Part shown: positions 1 through 7,768 of the stretch, piece by piece
How the letters are laid out: every line of letters begins with the position of its first letter
Numbering within the stretch: the stretch's first letter is position 1
Source of the DNA: Alistipes sp. An66
GTDB lineage: Bacteria > Bacteroidota > Bacteroidia > Bacteroidales > Rikenellaceae
Assembly (NCBI RefSeq): GCF_002161445.1
Contig: NZ_NFHT01000010.1
Span: forward strand, 40,507 to 104,506
Direction: 5' to 3'
DNA length: 64,000 nt
Translations under genes and position numbers: made by a program
The notes under the pieces: model-generated
Told to the model about the DNA's origin: nothing
What the model saw: the letters and a program-made list of their open reading frames with translations, nothing else
The model's database searches: none

Positions 1-1
1 C

Positions 2-445
2 GGCGGGCGACTCTTCCGCATGATGAAGCCCGGGGCCGTACTCCTCAACTCCTCGCGCGGAGAGGTCGTCGACGGAGAGGCCCTGCTGCGGAGTGAGTTG
101 GAATGGGCGCTCGACGTCTGGGAACATGAGCCGGAACTCAATCCGGAGCTCCTGCGCCGGGCGCTGGTCGCCACGCCCCACATCGCCGGATACTCCTTGC
201 AGGGAAAGGCCAACGCCACGGCCCTCGCCGTCGCGGCCCTCGCCCGGAAGTTCGGACTCCCGGTCGAGGGGTGGTACCCGCCGGAGGTGACCCCCTCGCA
301 ACCCCACGCGATCTCCTGGCAGGAGCTTGTCCGCACCATCGTCGGCGCATACGACATCGAGGCCGAGAGCCGGCGTCTGAAACAGCAGCCCTCCGCGTTC
401 GAATCCCTGCGCGACCGCTACGACTATCGGCAGGAATATTTTTAA
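2..445 (+). CDS. pdxB: Erythronate-4-phosphate dehydrogenase, C-terminal part
   Basis: This is the 3' end of a gene that begins outside the window; the frame is open from base 2. The visible part carries the end of the NAD-binding domain of the D-2-hydroxyacid dehydrogenase family: an [13 protein letters not shown] segment, the [10 protein letters not shown] segment and the catalytic-His stretch ATPHIAGYS followed by GKANAT. The [14 protein letters not shown] combination and the short C-terminal dimerisation extension are typical of PdxB rather than SerA. PdxB oxidises 4-phosphoerythronate in the DXP-dependent pyridoxal phosphate pathway. pdxJ of the same pathway lies at 43667-44386. PdxB is confident from these motifs; the N-terminal half cannot be checked. 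Confidence 0.9.
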   Translation, partial: GGRLFRMMKPGAVLLNSSRGEVVDGEALLRSELEWALDVWEHEPELNPELLRRALVATPHIAGYSLQGKANATALAVAALARKFGLPVEGWYPPEVTPSQPHAISWQELVRTIVGAYDIEAESRRLKQQPSAFESLRDRYDYRQEYF

Positions 446-461
446 CTTGCCGTTTTTTCAT

Positions 462-469
462 TACCTTTG
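462..469 (+). promoter_or_regulatory. Bacteroidetes -7 element (TACCTTTG) for pyrD
   Basis: TACCTTTG matches the TAnnTTTG consensus exactly. Only nine bases separate it from the pyrD ATG, so the transcript would have almost no leader. The -33 region is weak (TTTT at the expected spacing). Confidence 0.6.
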
Positions 470-478
470 CGCGCAACT

Positions 479-1687
479 ATGTATCGGAGAATCATAAAGC
501 CCATCCTCTTCTCGCTCCCCATCGAACGGGCCCACCGGATCGCCCTGCTGCTTCTGCGCATCATCGGGTTCATCCCCGGAGGACGCTGGCTGCTGCACAA
601 GAGCTACGCCGTCGAGCACCCGGCGCTCGAACGCGAGGTCTTCGGCATGAAGTTCCGCAACCCCGTGGGGCTCGCCGCCGGATTCGACCGCAACGGCGAA
701 GCCTACCGCGAACTCGCCGCCATGGGATTCGGATTCGTCGAGATCGGAACCGTCACGCCGCAACCGCAGCCCGGGAATCCCCGCCCGCGCGTCTTCCGGC
801 TCCCGAAGGACAAGGCGATCATCAGCCGCATCGGAATCGCAAACCGGGGACTCGAAACCGCCATCCGCCACCTCCGCCGCCCCCACGAGGGGGTTATCGT
901 GGGGTGCAACATCGGGAAAAACACCGCCACACCCGTCGAGAACGCCGCGGCCGACTATCTGAAACTCTTCCGCAACCTCTATCAGTATGCGGACTACTTC
1001 ACCGTCAACATCAGCTGCGACAATGCCTGCCGGGAGGGAGCGACCCACGCCCGCGAACACATTCTCCGGATCCTCGAACCGCTGTTCGACTTCCGCCGCG
1101 GGCAGAACCAGTACCGCCCGATCATGCTCAAAATATCCCCCGACATGCCCGACGAGGTGATCGACCGCGTGACCGACATCCTGCTCGAAACGCCCCTCGA
1201 CGGCATCGTCGCCACGAACGGCACGCATCTCCGCGAAGGACTCCGGACCAGCCGCACGTCGCTCGACAAGATCGGGACCGGACGCCTCGGAGGAGCCCCC
1301 CTGACCCGCCGGGCCGTGGAGATCGTCCGCAGGGTCCACGCCCGCTCGGGCGGAAACTACCCCATCATCGGCGTGGGCGGGCTGATGACGCCCGACGACG
1401 TGCGCGCCATGCTCGACGCCGGCGCCGACCTCGTCCAGCTCTACACCGGCTACATCTACGAAGGCCCCGGGCTCGTCGGCGAAATCTGCCGCGCGCTGAT
1501 CGACGACGCCCGCCAGCCGCAGGGCAACGCCGGACAGCCGCAGGACGAGGCCCGCGAAATCCCGGCCCCGACCGCCGAACCCCCGCAGGCGGAAGAGCAA
1601 CACCCCGAAACCGATCCGACGGTCTCCCCCGAAACGGACGGTGAGAAACCGTCCGCTGCGTCCGAAGCCGCCGCAGAACAATCATAA
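479..1687 (+). CDS. pyrD: Quinone-dependent (class 2) dihydroorotate dehydrogenase with altered active-site loop and long tail
   Basis: Predicted to oxidise dihydroorotate to orotate in pyrimidine synthesis at the inner membrane. The N-terminal amphipathic helix region (residues 1-45) and the NPVGLAAGFDRNG motif (61-73), EIGTVTPQPQPGNPRPR, IIGVGG and LYTGYIYEGPG near residue 322 are those of class 2 enzymes. Two conserved class 2 motifs are changed. The loop usually read as N-x-SSPNT is NISCDNAC here, placing Cys180 where class 2 has the catalytic Ser. NRMGFNN is replaced by SRIGIANRG (116-124). A Pro/Glu/Ala/Gln-rich tail of about 58 residues follows the barrel and is likely disordered. An upstream TTG at 467 is in frame, but ATG at 479 fits the family start. 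cinA follows 4 bp downstream. Confidence 0.85.
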   Translation: MYRRIIKPILFSLPIERAHRIALLLLRIIGFIPGGRWLLHKSYAVEHPALEREVFGMKFRNPVGLAAGFDRNGEAYRELAAMGFGFVEIGTVTPQPQPGNPRPRVFRLPKDKAIISRIGIANRGLETAIRHLRRPHEGVIVGCNIGKNTATPVENAAADYLKLFRNLYQYADYFTVNISCDNACREGATHAREHILRILEPLFDFRRGQNQYRPIMLKISPDMPDEVIDRVTDILLETPLDGIVATNGTHLREGLRTSRTSLDKIGTGRLGGAPLTRRAVEIVRRVHARSGGNYPIIGVGGLMTPDDVRAMLDAGADLVQLYTGYIYEGPGLVGEICRALIDDARQPQGNAGQPQDEAREIPAPTAEPPQAEEQHPETDPTVSPETDGEKPSAASEAAAEQS

Positions 1688-1691
1688 ACCC

Positions 1692-2933
1692 ATGAAAGCT
1701 TCGATCATCACCATCGGCGACGAGATCCTCATCGGACAGATCGTCGACACCAACTCGGTATCCATCGCCAGGCACCTGAACGGAATCGGGATCGTCGTCC
1801 GCGAAAAAATCTCCATCGGCGACGACCGCCAGCAGATCATCGACACGGTCGACCGCGCCCGGGAGAACAACCAGGTGACGATCATCACCGGCGGACTCGG
1901 CCCCACGAAGGACGACATCACCAAGAAGACGCTCGCCGAACTCTTCCACAGCGAGATGCGCTACGACGAAACCGTCGCCGCACACGTCGAGAAGATGCTC
2001 ACGGCGCGCGGCATCGAATTCAACGACCTGAACCGCTCGCAGGCCCTCGTCCCGGAGGCCTGCACGGTGCTCTTCAACGCCTACGGAACGGCCCCCGGCA
2101 TGTGGTTCGAATGCGACGGACATGTCGTCGTCTCGCTGCCCGGCGTCCCCTATGAGATGGAGCACCTCATGCAGGACGAGGTCATCCCCCGGCTCAAAGC
2201 CCATTTCGCCCTGCGGCAGATCGTACACCGCACGATGATCACCGCCGGACTCGCCGAGTCGATGCTTGCCAAGCGCATCGAGAGCTGGGAAAACGCACTC
2301 CCGCCCTACCTCAAACTCGCCTACCTGCCCAATCCGGGAGCCGTGCGGCTGCGGCTGTCGGCCTACGAAGTCGAGGGCGAAAGCGTCGCCCGCGAAATCG
2401 ACCGGCAGTTCGAGGCGCTGCGGGAGCTCATCCCCGAGTACATCGTCGGGTTCGAAACCGCCTCCGTCGAGGAGCTCGTCCACGAAACCCTTACCCGACG
2501 CGGGCAGAGCCTCGCCACGGCCGAAAGCTGCACCGGCGGCGTCATCGCCTCGCGTTTCACCGCCCAGCCCGGGGCTTCGGCCTACTTCCGCTGCGGCGTG
2601 GTCGCATACAGCAACGAGTCCAAAGCCGACGTGCTGGGCGTCCATGCCGCCGACATCGCCCGTTACGGCGCCGTCAGCGAACAGGTCGCCCGCCAGATGG
2701 CCGAAGGTGCCCGACGCATCGCGCACGCCGACTTCGCCGTCGCCACCACGGGAATCGCCGGCCCCACGGGCGGAAGCCCCGAAAAACCCGTCGGAACCGT
2801 CTGGATCGCCGTGGCGACCCCCGACCGCACCATCGCCGAATGCCGGCAGTGCGGAGCCGACCGCGGGCAGATCATCTCCCGGGCCAGCGCCTTCGCCATC
2901 GGCATGCTCAAAGACGAGCTCAACGCCGAATAG
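1692..2933 (+). CDS. cinA: CinA family nicotinamide-nucleotide amidohydrolase / competence-damage protein
   Basis: A 413-residue two-domain CinA. The N-terminal MoCF-type domain begins MKASIITIGDEILIGQIVDTNS and includes ITGGLGPTKDD. The C-terminal PncC-type amidase domain has TAESCTGGVIASR, the YGAVSEQVA segment and TTGIAGPTGGSPEKPVGTVWIA. Known members combine ADP-ribose pyrophosphatase and NMN deamidase activities that recycle pyridine nucleotides. The ATG at 1692 gives the family N-terminus; an in-frame upstream codon at 1641 lies inside pyrD and is not needed. It sits 4 bp after pyrD and is probably cotranscribed with it. Length is normal and no key motif is missing. Confidence 0.93.
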   Translation: MKASIITIGDEILIGQIVDTNSVSIARHLNGIGIVVREKISIGDDRQQIIDTVDRARENNQVTIITGGLGPTKDDITKKTLAELFHSEMRYDETVAAHVEKMLTARGIEFNDLNRSQALVPEACTVLFNAYGTAPGMWFECDGHVVVSLPGVPYEMEHLMQDEVIPRLKAHFALRQIVHRTMITAGLAESMLAKRIESWENALPPYLKLAYLPNPGAVRLRLSAYEVEGESVAREIDRQFEALRELIPEYIVGFETASVEELVHETLTRRGQSLATAESCTGGVIASRFTAQPGASAYFRCGVVAYSNESKADVLGVHAADIARYGAVSEQVARQMAEGARRIAHADFAVATTGIAGPTGGSPEKPVGTVWIAVATPDRTIAECRQCGADRGQIISRASAFAIGMLKDELNAE

Positions 2934-2965
2934 CACCGGCCGGCGTACAAAAAAAGCCGGCGCAC

Positions 2966-2996
2966 TTTGTGTTTTGACGAAAAGGTTGTATATTTG
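2966..2996 (+). promoter_or_regulatory. Full Bacteroidetes promoter for the rpmB operon
   Basis: TTTG at 2966-2969, then 19 bases, then TATATTTG at 2989-2996. Both elements and the spacing match the Bacteroides consensus. It lies 39 bp before the rpmB ATG. Confidence 0.8.
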
Positions 2997-3035
2997 CAGG
3001 CCCCAAACGGGCTTAAACAAAAAACAAAGTACAAA

Positions 3036-3269
3036 ATGAAAGTTTGCGAAATCACAGGCAAGGTGGCTGTCGTGGGCAACAACGTCTCGCACTCCCACCA
3101 CAAGACCAAACGCAAATTCAGCCCCAATCTGAAAACCAAGCGTTTCTGGTCCGAGCAGGAGGGCCGCTGGATCACCATCAAGGTGTCGGCCGCCGGCATG
3201 AAAACCATCAACAAGAAGGGACTCGCAGTCGCCCTGCGCGAAGCTGCCGCTCCCAAAAGCGTGTACTAA
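3036..3269 (+). CDS. rpmB: 50S ribosomal protein L28 (bL28)
   Basis: Seventy-seven residues beginning MKVCEITGKVAVVGNNVSHS, with the KRKFSPNLKTKRFW core characteristic of bL28. It is a small basic protein of the large ribosomal subunit. The gene is first in a compact operon with rpmG (16 bp later) and the DUF4295 gene, which is the usual Bacteroidetes order, and is driven by a consensus promoter just upstream. The ATG at 3036 is chosen because the longer in-frame reading from 2967 would run through the promoter. Confidence 0.97.
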   Translation: MKVCEITGKVAVVGNNVSHSHHKTKRKFSPNLKTKRFWSEQEGRWITIKVSAAGMKTINKKGLAVALREAAAPKSVY

Positions 3270-3285
3270 AATCAACGAGTAATCC

Positions 3286-3468
3286 ATGGCAAAGAAAGGC
3301 AACAGAGTTCAGGTCATCCTCGAGTGCACCGAACAGAAAGAGAGCGGAGTTGCGGGAATGTCCCGTTACATCACCACGAAAAACAAGAAGAACACGCCCG
3401 AACGGCTCGAACGCAAGAAGTACAACCCGTTCCTGAAACGTGTCACCGTACACCGTGAAATCAAATAG
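3286..3468 (+). CDS. rpmG: 50S ribosomal protein L33 (bL33)
   Basis: Sixty residues, [17 protein letters not shown] onward, with the [19 protein letters not shown] core of bL33. The Cys pairs of the zinc-binding form are absent (a single Cys at position 14), so this is the Cys-minus type. It is the second gene of the rpmB operon, followed 13 bp later by the DUF4295 gene. Confidence 0.97.
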   Translation: MAKKGNRVQVILECTEQKESGVAGMSRYITTKNKKNTPERLERKKYNPFLKRVTVHREIK

Positions 3469-3481
3469 TTAGAGCAGACCT

Positions 3482-3640
3482 ATGGCAAAGAAAGTAGTCG
3501 CAACGCTGAAAACCGGTACCGGCAAGCAGTTCACCAAGTGCATCAAGATGGTCAAGTCGGAGAAAACCGGCGCCTACATGTTCAAGGAGGGCGTTATTGC
3601 AAACGACCAGGTGAAGGATTTCTTCGACGAGAAGAAATAA
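3482..3640 (+). CDS. DUF4295 family small basic protein, possible ribosomal protein bL38
   Basis: A 52-residue Lys-rich protein beginning MAKKVVATLKTGTGKQFTK and ending in DFFDEKK. It belongs to the DUF4295 family, which is restricted to Bacteroidetes and lies directly after rpmG. Its size, basic charge, start (MAKK, as in bL33) and position as last gene of a ribosomal-protein operon suggest a ribosomal role. A Bacteroidetes-specific protein named bL38 has been described in the Flavobacterium johnsoniae ribosome; equating this gene with bL38 is my inference from position and size. A strong hairpin terminator follows 26 bp after the stop. Confidence 0.88.
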   Translation: MAKKVVATLKTGTGKQFTKCIKMVKSEKTGAYMFKEGVIANDQVKDFFDEKK

Positions 3641-3666
3641 CGTATTTTAAGAGTCGTCTCTTAAAT

Positions 3667-3699
3667 ACAAAGGGCATCTCATCAAGAGGTGCCCTTTGT
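3667..3699 (+). terminator. Hairpin terminator of the rpmB operon
   Basis: Fourteen-pair stem (ACAAAGGGCATCTC with GAGGTGCCCTTTGT, one G-T pair) around a 5-base loop. No long T run follows. Confidence 0.7.
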
Positions 3700-3768
3700 G
3701 TGTGAATGAATTTGGCTGTTTCGATAAAAAAAACTATTTTTATTGCAGTTTATTGTCAACCGACTACC

Positions 3769-4962
3769 ATGGACATCCGAACAATCGCTTTCTATAACAG
3801 ACCATTTCCCGAGGGCGGAGCAGAAACAGTTACCAGGAATTTAGCGCACTACTTCAAATCACAGGGACTCCGAATCATTATTTATACATCCCTGTTCAAG
3901 AGAGAACTGCTCACCGCAAAGGAACTCGAAGATTTTACAATAAAAATCCTTCCGGATGCCAACAACGAATGTCTCCCGATAAACGTAGAGTTTCTACGCA
4001 ACTCTCTTAACGAAGAGCAAGTCGATGTCCTGATGATCCAAGGATCTACGGTTTTCCCCTTTGAAAAACTTTATCACATCGGCAAAACCCGGTTAATCTA
4101 TTGTTTGCACAGCATCCCTTTATGGGAGATCTATGATTTGAGGAACTTGAAAAGCTGTCAATTATCCAATCCGACATTCATTCGAAGAATGGAGTTCATC
4201 TTTCTGCGCAAACCGGTCTATCGGTTCACCGACAAGTTAAAACGAAGATATTTGAAACTCTACTCAAAAATACATCACAATACAGACCGGTTTGTAACAC
4301 TCTTTCCTGAATATTATCGACAATTGTTTCGTGATCTGCAAAAATACGATCATCATCCCGATCAAAAGAAATTCGCAGCGATTTCCAATCCGTTACTTCC
4401 GCCCCAAGAGCCGACTCATTGCCCGAAGGAAAAGATCGTTCTTTTTGTCGGACGATTCTCCCATTGCGACAAACGAATAGATCGTCTGCTGAAAATCTGG
4501 CACCAGATCGAGGATTCTGTACCCGGTTGGAGATTGATCCTGGTCGGAGACGGCCCCGAAAAAGAGAATCTGCATAAACTTGCAAAAACGCTAAAACTCA
4601 AAAACATCGAATTTACCGGATACCAATCCGACGTAGCCTCATTCTATCGCCGGGCCACCTTCGTCTGCCTGACATCAGACTTCGAAGGCTTCGGCATGTG
4701 CTTCGCTGAAGGACAACAATACGGAGCTATTCCCGTCTCATTCGATTCCTACGCCGGGATCCGGACAATCACCCGCAACGGAGAGGCTGGCATACTTGTC
4801 CCCCCGTTCAGCAAACGGCAATACGCCAAACGTCTGAAAGCCGCCATGCTTGACCGGGAATGTCAAATCCGAATGCGGGAAAAATGCTATCAACAGGCGT
4901 CCGAATACAAATTGGAACTAATTGGATCCCAATGGCTCCAACTCTTTAAGGATTTAGATTAA
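3769..4962 (+). CDS. Glycosyltransferase family 4 protein (first gene of AT-rich cassette)
   Basis: A 397-residue GT-B fold glycosyltransferase, probably acting on a surface polysaccharide. The N-terminal half opens with a GGAETVTRNLAHYF motif. The C-terminal half has VLFVGRFSHCDKRIDRLL, LVGDGPEKENL, EFTGYQSDV and the E-x7-E type segment DFEGFGMCFAEGQQYG. The donor sugar cannot be told. ATG at 3769 is preferred over an in-frame start at 3706, whose extra residues are hydrophobic and lack family resemblance. Base composition is clearly more AT-rich than the flanking genes. It is followed 3 bp later by a second glycosyltransferase. Its C-terminal 57 residues align with the gene remnant at 6230-6406, so this is a divergent copy of the truncated gene. 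Confidence 0.85.
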   Translation: MDIRTIAFYNRPFPEGGAETVTRNLAHYFKSQGLRIIIYTSLFKRELLTAKELEDFTIKILPDANNECLPINVEFLRNSLNEEQVDVLMIQGSTVFPFEKLYHIGKTRLIYCLHSIPLWEIYDLRNLKSCQLSNPTFIRRMEFIFLRKPVYRFTDKLKRRYLKLYSKIHHNTDRFVTLFPEYYRQLFRDLQKYDHHPDQKKFAAISNPLLPPQEPTHCPKEKIVLFVGRFSHCDKRIDRLLKIWHQIEDSVPGWRLILVGDGPEKENLHKLAKTLKLKNIEFTGYQSDVASFYRRATFVCLTSDFEGFGMCFAEGQQYGAIPVSFDSYAGIRTITRNGEAGILVPPFSKRQYAKRLKAAMLDRECQIRMREKCYQQASEYKLELIGSQWLQLFKDLD

Positions 4963-4965
4963 AAC

Positions 4966-6204
4966 ATGAAGAGAATCGCTTTCATCATTATCCGTTACGG
5001 CAAAGATGTCAATGGTGGCGCCGAAGCACATTGCCGGATGTTGGCCGAGCGTTTAACTCCCTACTACGAAGTTGAGGTCCTCACGACAACCATCCGCATA
5101 TTCAATGATCCGACACAGGACTTCAAAGAGGGAGCTTCAACCGAAAACGGAGTCTTGATCCGCCGATTCAAACCCCGGCCCGTCAACGCTGAATTACATA
5201 ACGACTACTACAAACACGGGAAACTGGCACGTCGGATACGGAGTCGCCTACATCGTTTGGGGATCTTGCGTCTTTTCTCCTCATTACATCCCCATTGGAG
5301 CCTCGGCGTTGAGGCTGAACGCCGCACGATCGAATCGCAACCAAGCCATACTCCCGAGATGTTTGATTTTATTCGTCGACATCGAGACCTGTACCACGCT
5401 TTCATCTTCATGAATTTTTATTCCAGTCAAACCATACTCGGCGCTGCCATCGCTCCTGAAAAGAGCATTCTCATCCCATTGGCACATCCTGAAAATCCGC
5501 TTTACTACGGAATCAATGTTCCGATGTTCACTCGTGTACGGCATATTGCCTTCAACACATCAGCCGAAGAGCAACTCTGCCGACGAATTTTCGGACGCTC
5601 AATGGCACCTTGCAGTCTGGTAGGATGCGGCATTGAAGAGGCTGAACCCGCAGACTGGGAAGAAGTCAAGAAACGCTACATGCTGCCCGAACGATATGTC
5701 CTTTATCTGGGACGTGTCACAGGTCCAAAGATCAACCGAATCATTCCTGAATTTTTAAAGTACAAACAACAGTACGGCGGAGATGTCAAACTGGTATTGG
5801 TCGGAGGCATTGACGACAAGACGATCAGACATCCGGCATCCAATGAAGTTATTTTAACGGGATTTGTAAGCGAAGCAGAAAAAAGTGCCATCATTCGACA
5901 TGCTTCCGTCATGGTCAATCCTTCGCATCTGGAAAGCCTCTCGCTGCTAATGCTCGAAGCCATGCAGAATCGCATTCCGGTATTGGTCAACGGGAAAAGC
6001 AAGGTCATGAAAGATCACTGCAAGATCAGCGGAGCAGCTCTCTGGTACAACAACTGGCGCGATTTCCGTAAAAAACTTCATAGACTCCTCTTTGATTCCG
6101 AATTACGGCAATCCATGACGGAAAAAGGCCCACGATACGTCCAGGATCATTACGAATGGAAGATCATTATCGGAAAACTTCGTGAAATAATAGACTCGAT
6201 CTGA
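4966..6204 (+). CDS. Glycosyltransferase family 4 protein (second gene of AT-rich cassette)
   Basis: A 412-residue glycosyltransferase. The N-terminus (IIIRYGKDVNGGAEAHCRML) is the acceptor-domain glycine loop. The donor domain has YVLYLGRVTGPK, LVLVGG, VILTGFVSEAEKSAIIRHA and NPSHLESLSLLMLEAM, where the E-x7-E motif is SLxLLxLE-like. It is a close paralogue of the protein at 6403-7647: both share CRMLAERL, PYYEVEVLT, RVRHIAFNT, FRKKLHRLL and the C-terminal IIGKLR. It begins 3 bp after the previous gene, so the two are translated together. AT-richer than its paralogue, which suggests the pair arrived by transfer. Confidence 0.85.
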   Translation: MKRIAFIIIRYGKDVNGGAEAHCRMLAERLTPYYEVEVLTTTIRIFNDPTQDFKEGASTENGVLIRRFKPRPVNAELHNDYYKHGKLARRIRSRLHRLGILRLFSSLHPHWSLGVEAERRTIESQPSHTPEMFDFIRRHRDLYHAFIFMNFYSSQTILGAAIAPEKSILIPLAHPENPLYYGINVPMFTRVRHIAFNTSAEEQLCRRIFGRSMAPCSLVGCGIEEAEPADWEEVKKRYMLPERYVLYLGRVTGPKINRIIPEFLKYKQQYGGDVKLVLVGGIDDKTIRHPASNEVILTGFVSEAEKSAIIRHASVMVNPSHLESLSLLMLEAMQNRIPVLVNGKSKVMKDHCKISGAALWYNNWRDFRKKLHRLLFDSELRQSMTEKGPRYVQDHYEWKIIIGKLREIIDSI

Positions 6205-6229
6205 CAAAAATACATACAAAAAACAAGTA

Positions 6230-6406
6230 TGCGGAATCGTCGTCCCGCCGTTCGACCAGCGGGAATATGCAGACAAGCTGGGCGATGCGCTGGAAGACTC
6301 CGCATGGCAGGAGACGATGAGCCGGGAAAACCGGACCGCAGCCCGGCGGTACGACCCCCGGGCCATCGGAGCGGAGTGGCTCCGGCTGTTCGATGAACTC
6401 CAATGA
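6230..6406 (+). pseudogene. Truncated C-terminal remnant of a family 4 glycosyltransferase
   Basis: An open stretch of 58 codons ends in TGA at 6404-6406 with no start codon that would give a complete protein. It reads CGIVVPPFDQREYADKL and ends AEWLRLFDELQ, aligning without gaps to the last 57 residues of the glycosyltransferase at 3769-4962 (GILVPPFSKRQYAKRL to SQWLQLFKDLD). It is GC-rich like the host genome, and its TGA overlaps the next ATG in an ATGA arrangement. This was evidently the native first gene of a two-gene operon, cut off at about base 6229, where AT-rich DNA begins. Confidence 0.85.
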
Positions 6407-7647
6407 GTAGTATGAAGAAAAAAATCGCATTCACCGCCTTCCGGTACGGAGAGGGGATTTTCGGCGGCACGGAGATCCATTGCCGGATGCTTGCCGAACG
6501 GCTGAAACCCTATTACGAGGTAGAGGTGCTGACCTCCACGCTCCGCCACCCGACCGCCTCGGAGGAGGACTTCCCCGCCGGTGAGCGGCTGGAAAACGGA
6601 ATTCTCGTCCGACGCTTCCGTGCGGAACCCGACAGGGAGCACACCAACGAACGGCGCCGCGAGGCCAGCAAGGCCCGGAGGCTTCGCTACCTGCTCGACC
6701 AATGGCGGCTGCTCACCCCGCTGGCGGCCCTCCATCCCCTCTGGACGCTCAACGAAGAGGCCGAACGGCGCTTCTTCGCCACCCACGAAGAGTATGCTCC
6801 GACGCTGGCGGATTTCATCCGCGAGCACAAGGAGGAGTATGCCGCCATCCTGCCCGTCGGATTCAACTTCACCTCCACGCTCACCGCCGCCCTGGAAGCC
6901 CCGGAACGGTGCATTCTGATCCCTACGGCCCATCCCGTGCGGTCGCTCTATTTCAGCCTCTTCACCCGGGTTTTCACCCGCGTGCGGCACATCGCCTTCA
7001 ACACCCCGGCCGAGCAGCGGCTCTGCCGGCGGGTATTCGGGCCCGCGCTGGCGCCCAACAGCATCGTGGGATGCAGCATCGAAAAGGCCGCGCCCGTACG
7101 GTGGGAGGAGGTCAAGGCCCGGTACGGACTTCCCGACGACTACCTGCTGTATGTGGGACGGATGCACCCCCAGAAGATCGGATCGCTGATCCCCGACTTC
7201 CTCCGCTACAAGCAGCAATACGGCGGAGAGATCCGCCTGGTGCTGGTCGGGCCCGCCGACGCCGACAGCGGAAAGATCGACCGGTCGGAGATCATCGTCA
7301 CGGGAAGCGTCAGCGACGAAGAGAAACGGGCGATCATCCGCCATGCGACGCTCATGGTGAATCCATCGCTGGTGGAGAGTCTCTCGCTGCTGCTGCTCGA
7401 AGCGCTCGACAACGGGATTCCGATGCTCGTGAACGGCCGTTGCGAGGTGATGAAGGACCACTGCAAGTTCAGCGGCGCGGCACTCTGGTACGACAACGGG
7501 CGCGACTTCCGCAAAAAGCTCCACCGGCTCCTCTCCGATCCGGCGTTGCGGCAATCCATGGCGGAGAGAGGCCCGCGCTATGTCCGGGAGAACTATGGCT
7601 GGGAGCTCATCATCGGCAAGCTGCGCCGGCTCATCGAGAGCCTCTGA
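6403..7647 (+). CDS. Glycosyltransferase family 4 protein (GC-rich, resident copy)
   Basis: A 414-residue GT-B enzyme with GGTEIHCRMLAERL near the N-terminus and, in the donor half, YLLYVGRMHPQKIG, LVLVGPADAD, IIVTGSVSDEEKRAIIRHA and NPSLVESLSLLLLEAL. It is a close paralogue of the gene at 4966-6204 along its whole length but has GC-rich codon use like the rest of the chromosome. The ATG overlaps the stop of the truncated glycosyltransferase remnant by four bases; a second Met at 6412 (MKKKIAF) is also possible and matches the paralogue's start. A bidirectional terminator follows. It probably takes part in surface glycan assembly; the substrate is unknown. Confidence 0.88.
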   Translation: MSSMKKKIAFTAFRYGEGIFGGTEIHCRMLAERLKPYYEVEVLTSTLRHPTASEEDFPAGERLENGILVRRFRAEPDREHTNERRREASKARRLRYLLDQWRLLTPLAALHPLWTLNEEAERRFFATHEEYAPTLADFIREHKEEYAAILPVGFNFTSTLTAALEAPERCILIPTAHPVRSLYFSLFTRVFTRVRHIAFNTPAEQRLCRRVFGPALAPNSIVGCSIEKAAPVRWEEVKARYGLPDDYLLYVGRMHPQKIGSLIPDFLRYKQQYGGEIRLVLVGPADADSGKIDRSEIIVTGSVSDEEKRAIIRHATLMVNPSLVESLSLLLLEALDNGIPMLVNGRCEVMKDHCKFSGAALWYDNGRDFRKKLHRLLSDPALRQSMAERGPRYVRENYGWELIIGKLRRLIESL

Positions 7648-7714
7648 ACGACACCCGAACCGACAAACAGCACCGGCTTATCGAAAACTTTCGAGCGTTT
7701 CCCGAACGACGAAA

Positions 7715-7748
7715 GGCCGGGCATGCGATCAGCAAGCCCGGCCTTTTT
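7715..7748. terminator. Bidirectional terminator between glycosyltransferase and convergent secreted-protein gene
   Basis: GGCCGGGC and GCCCGGCC form the core stem around a 13-base loop. T5 follows on the plus strand, and an A run on the other side serves the minus-strand gene. Outer bases (GAACGA/TCGTTC) extend the pairing. Confidence 0.85.
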
Positions 7749-7768
7749 CGTTCGCGGCACCCCGGCGG

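Noticed and set aside
1365..3302. A 645-codon minus-strand open frame across cinA and rpmB
   Set aside because: It crosses two certain genes and a consensus promoter, and its product has no recognisable domain.
3706..3768. An N-terminal extension of the first glycosyltransferase, from ATG at 3706
   Set aside because: The 21 extra residues are hydrophobic, do not match the paralogous family start, and would begin almost on the rpmB operon terminator.
6205..6229. A frameshifted but otherwise full-length glycosyltransferase at 6230-6406
   Set aside because: Only 25 bases separate it from the preceding gene's stop, so there is no room for the missing N-terminal part.
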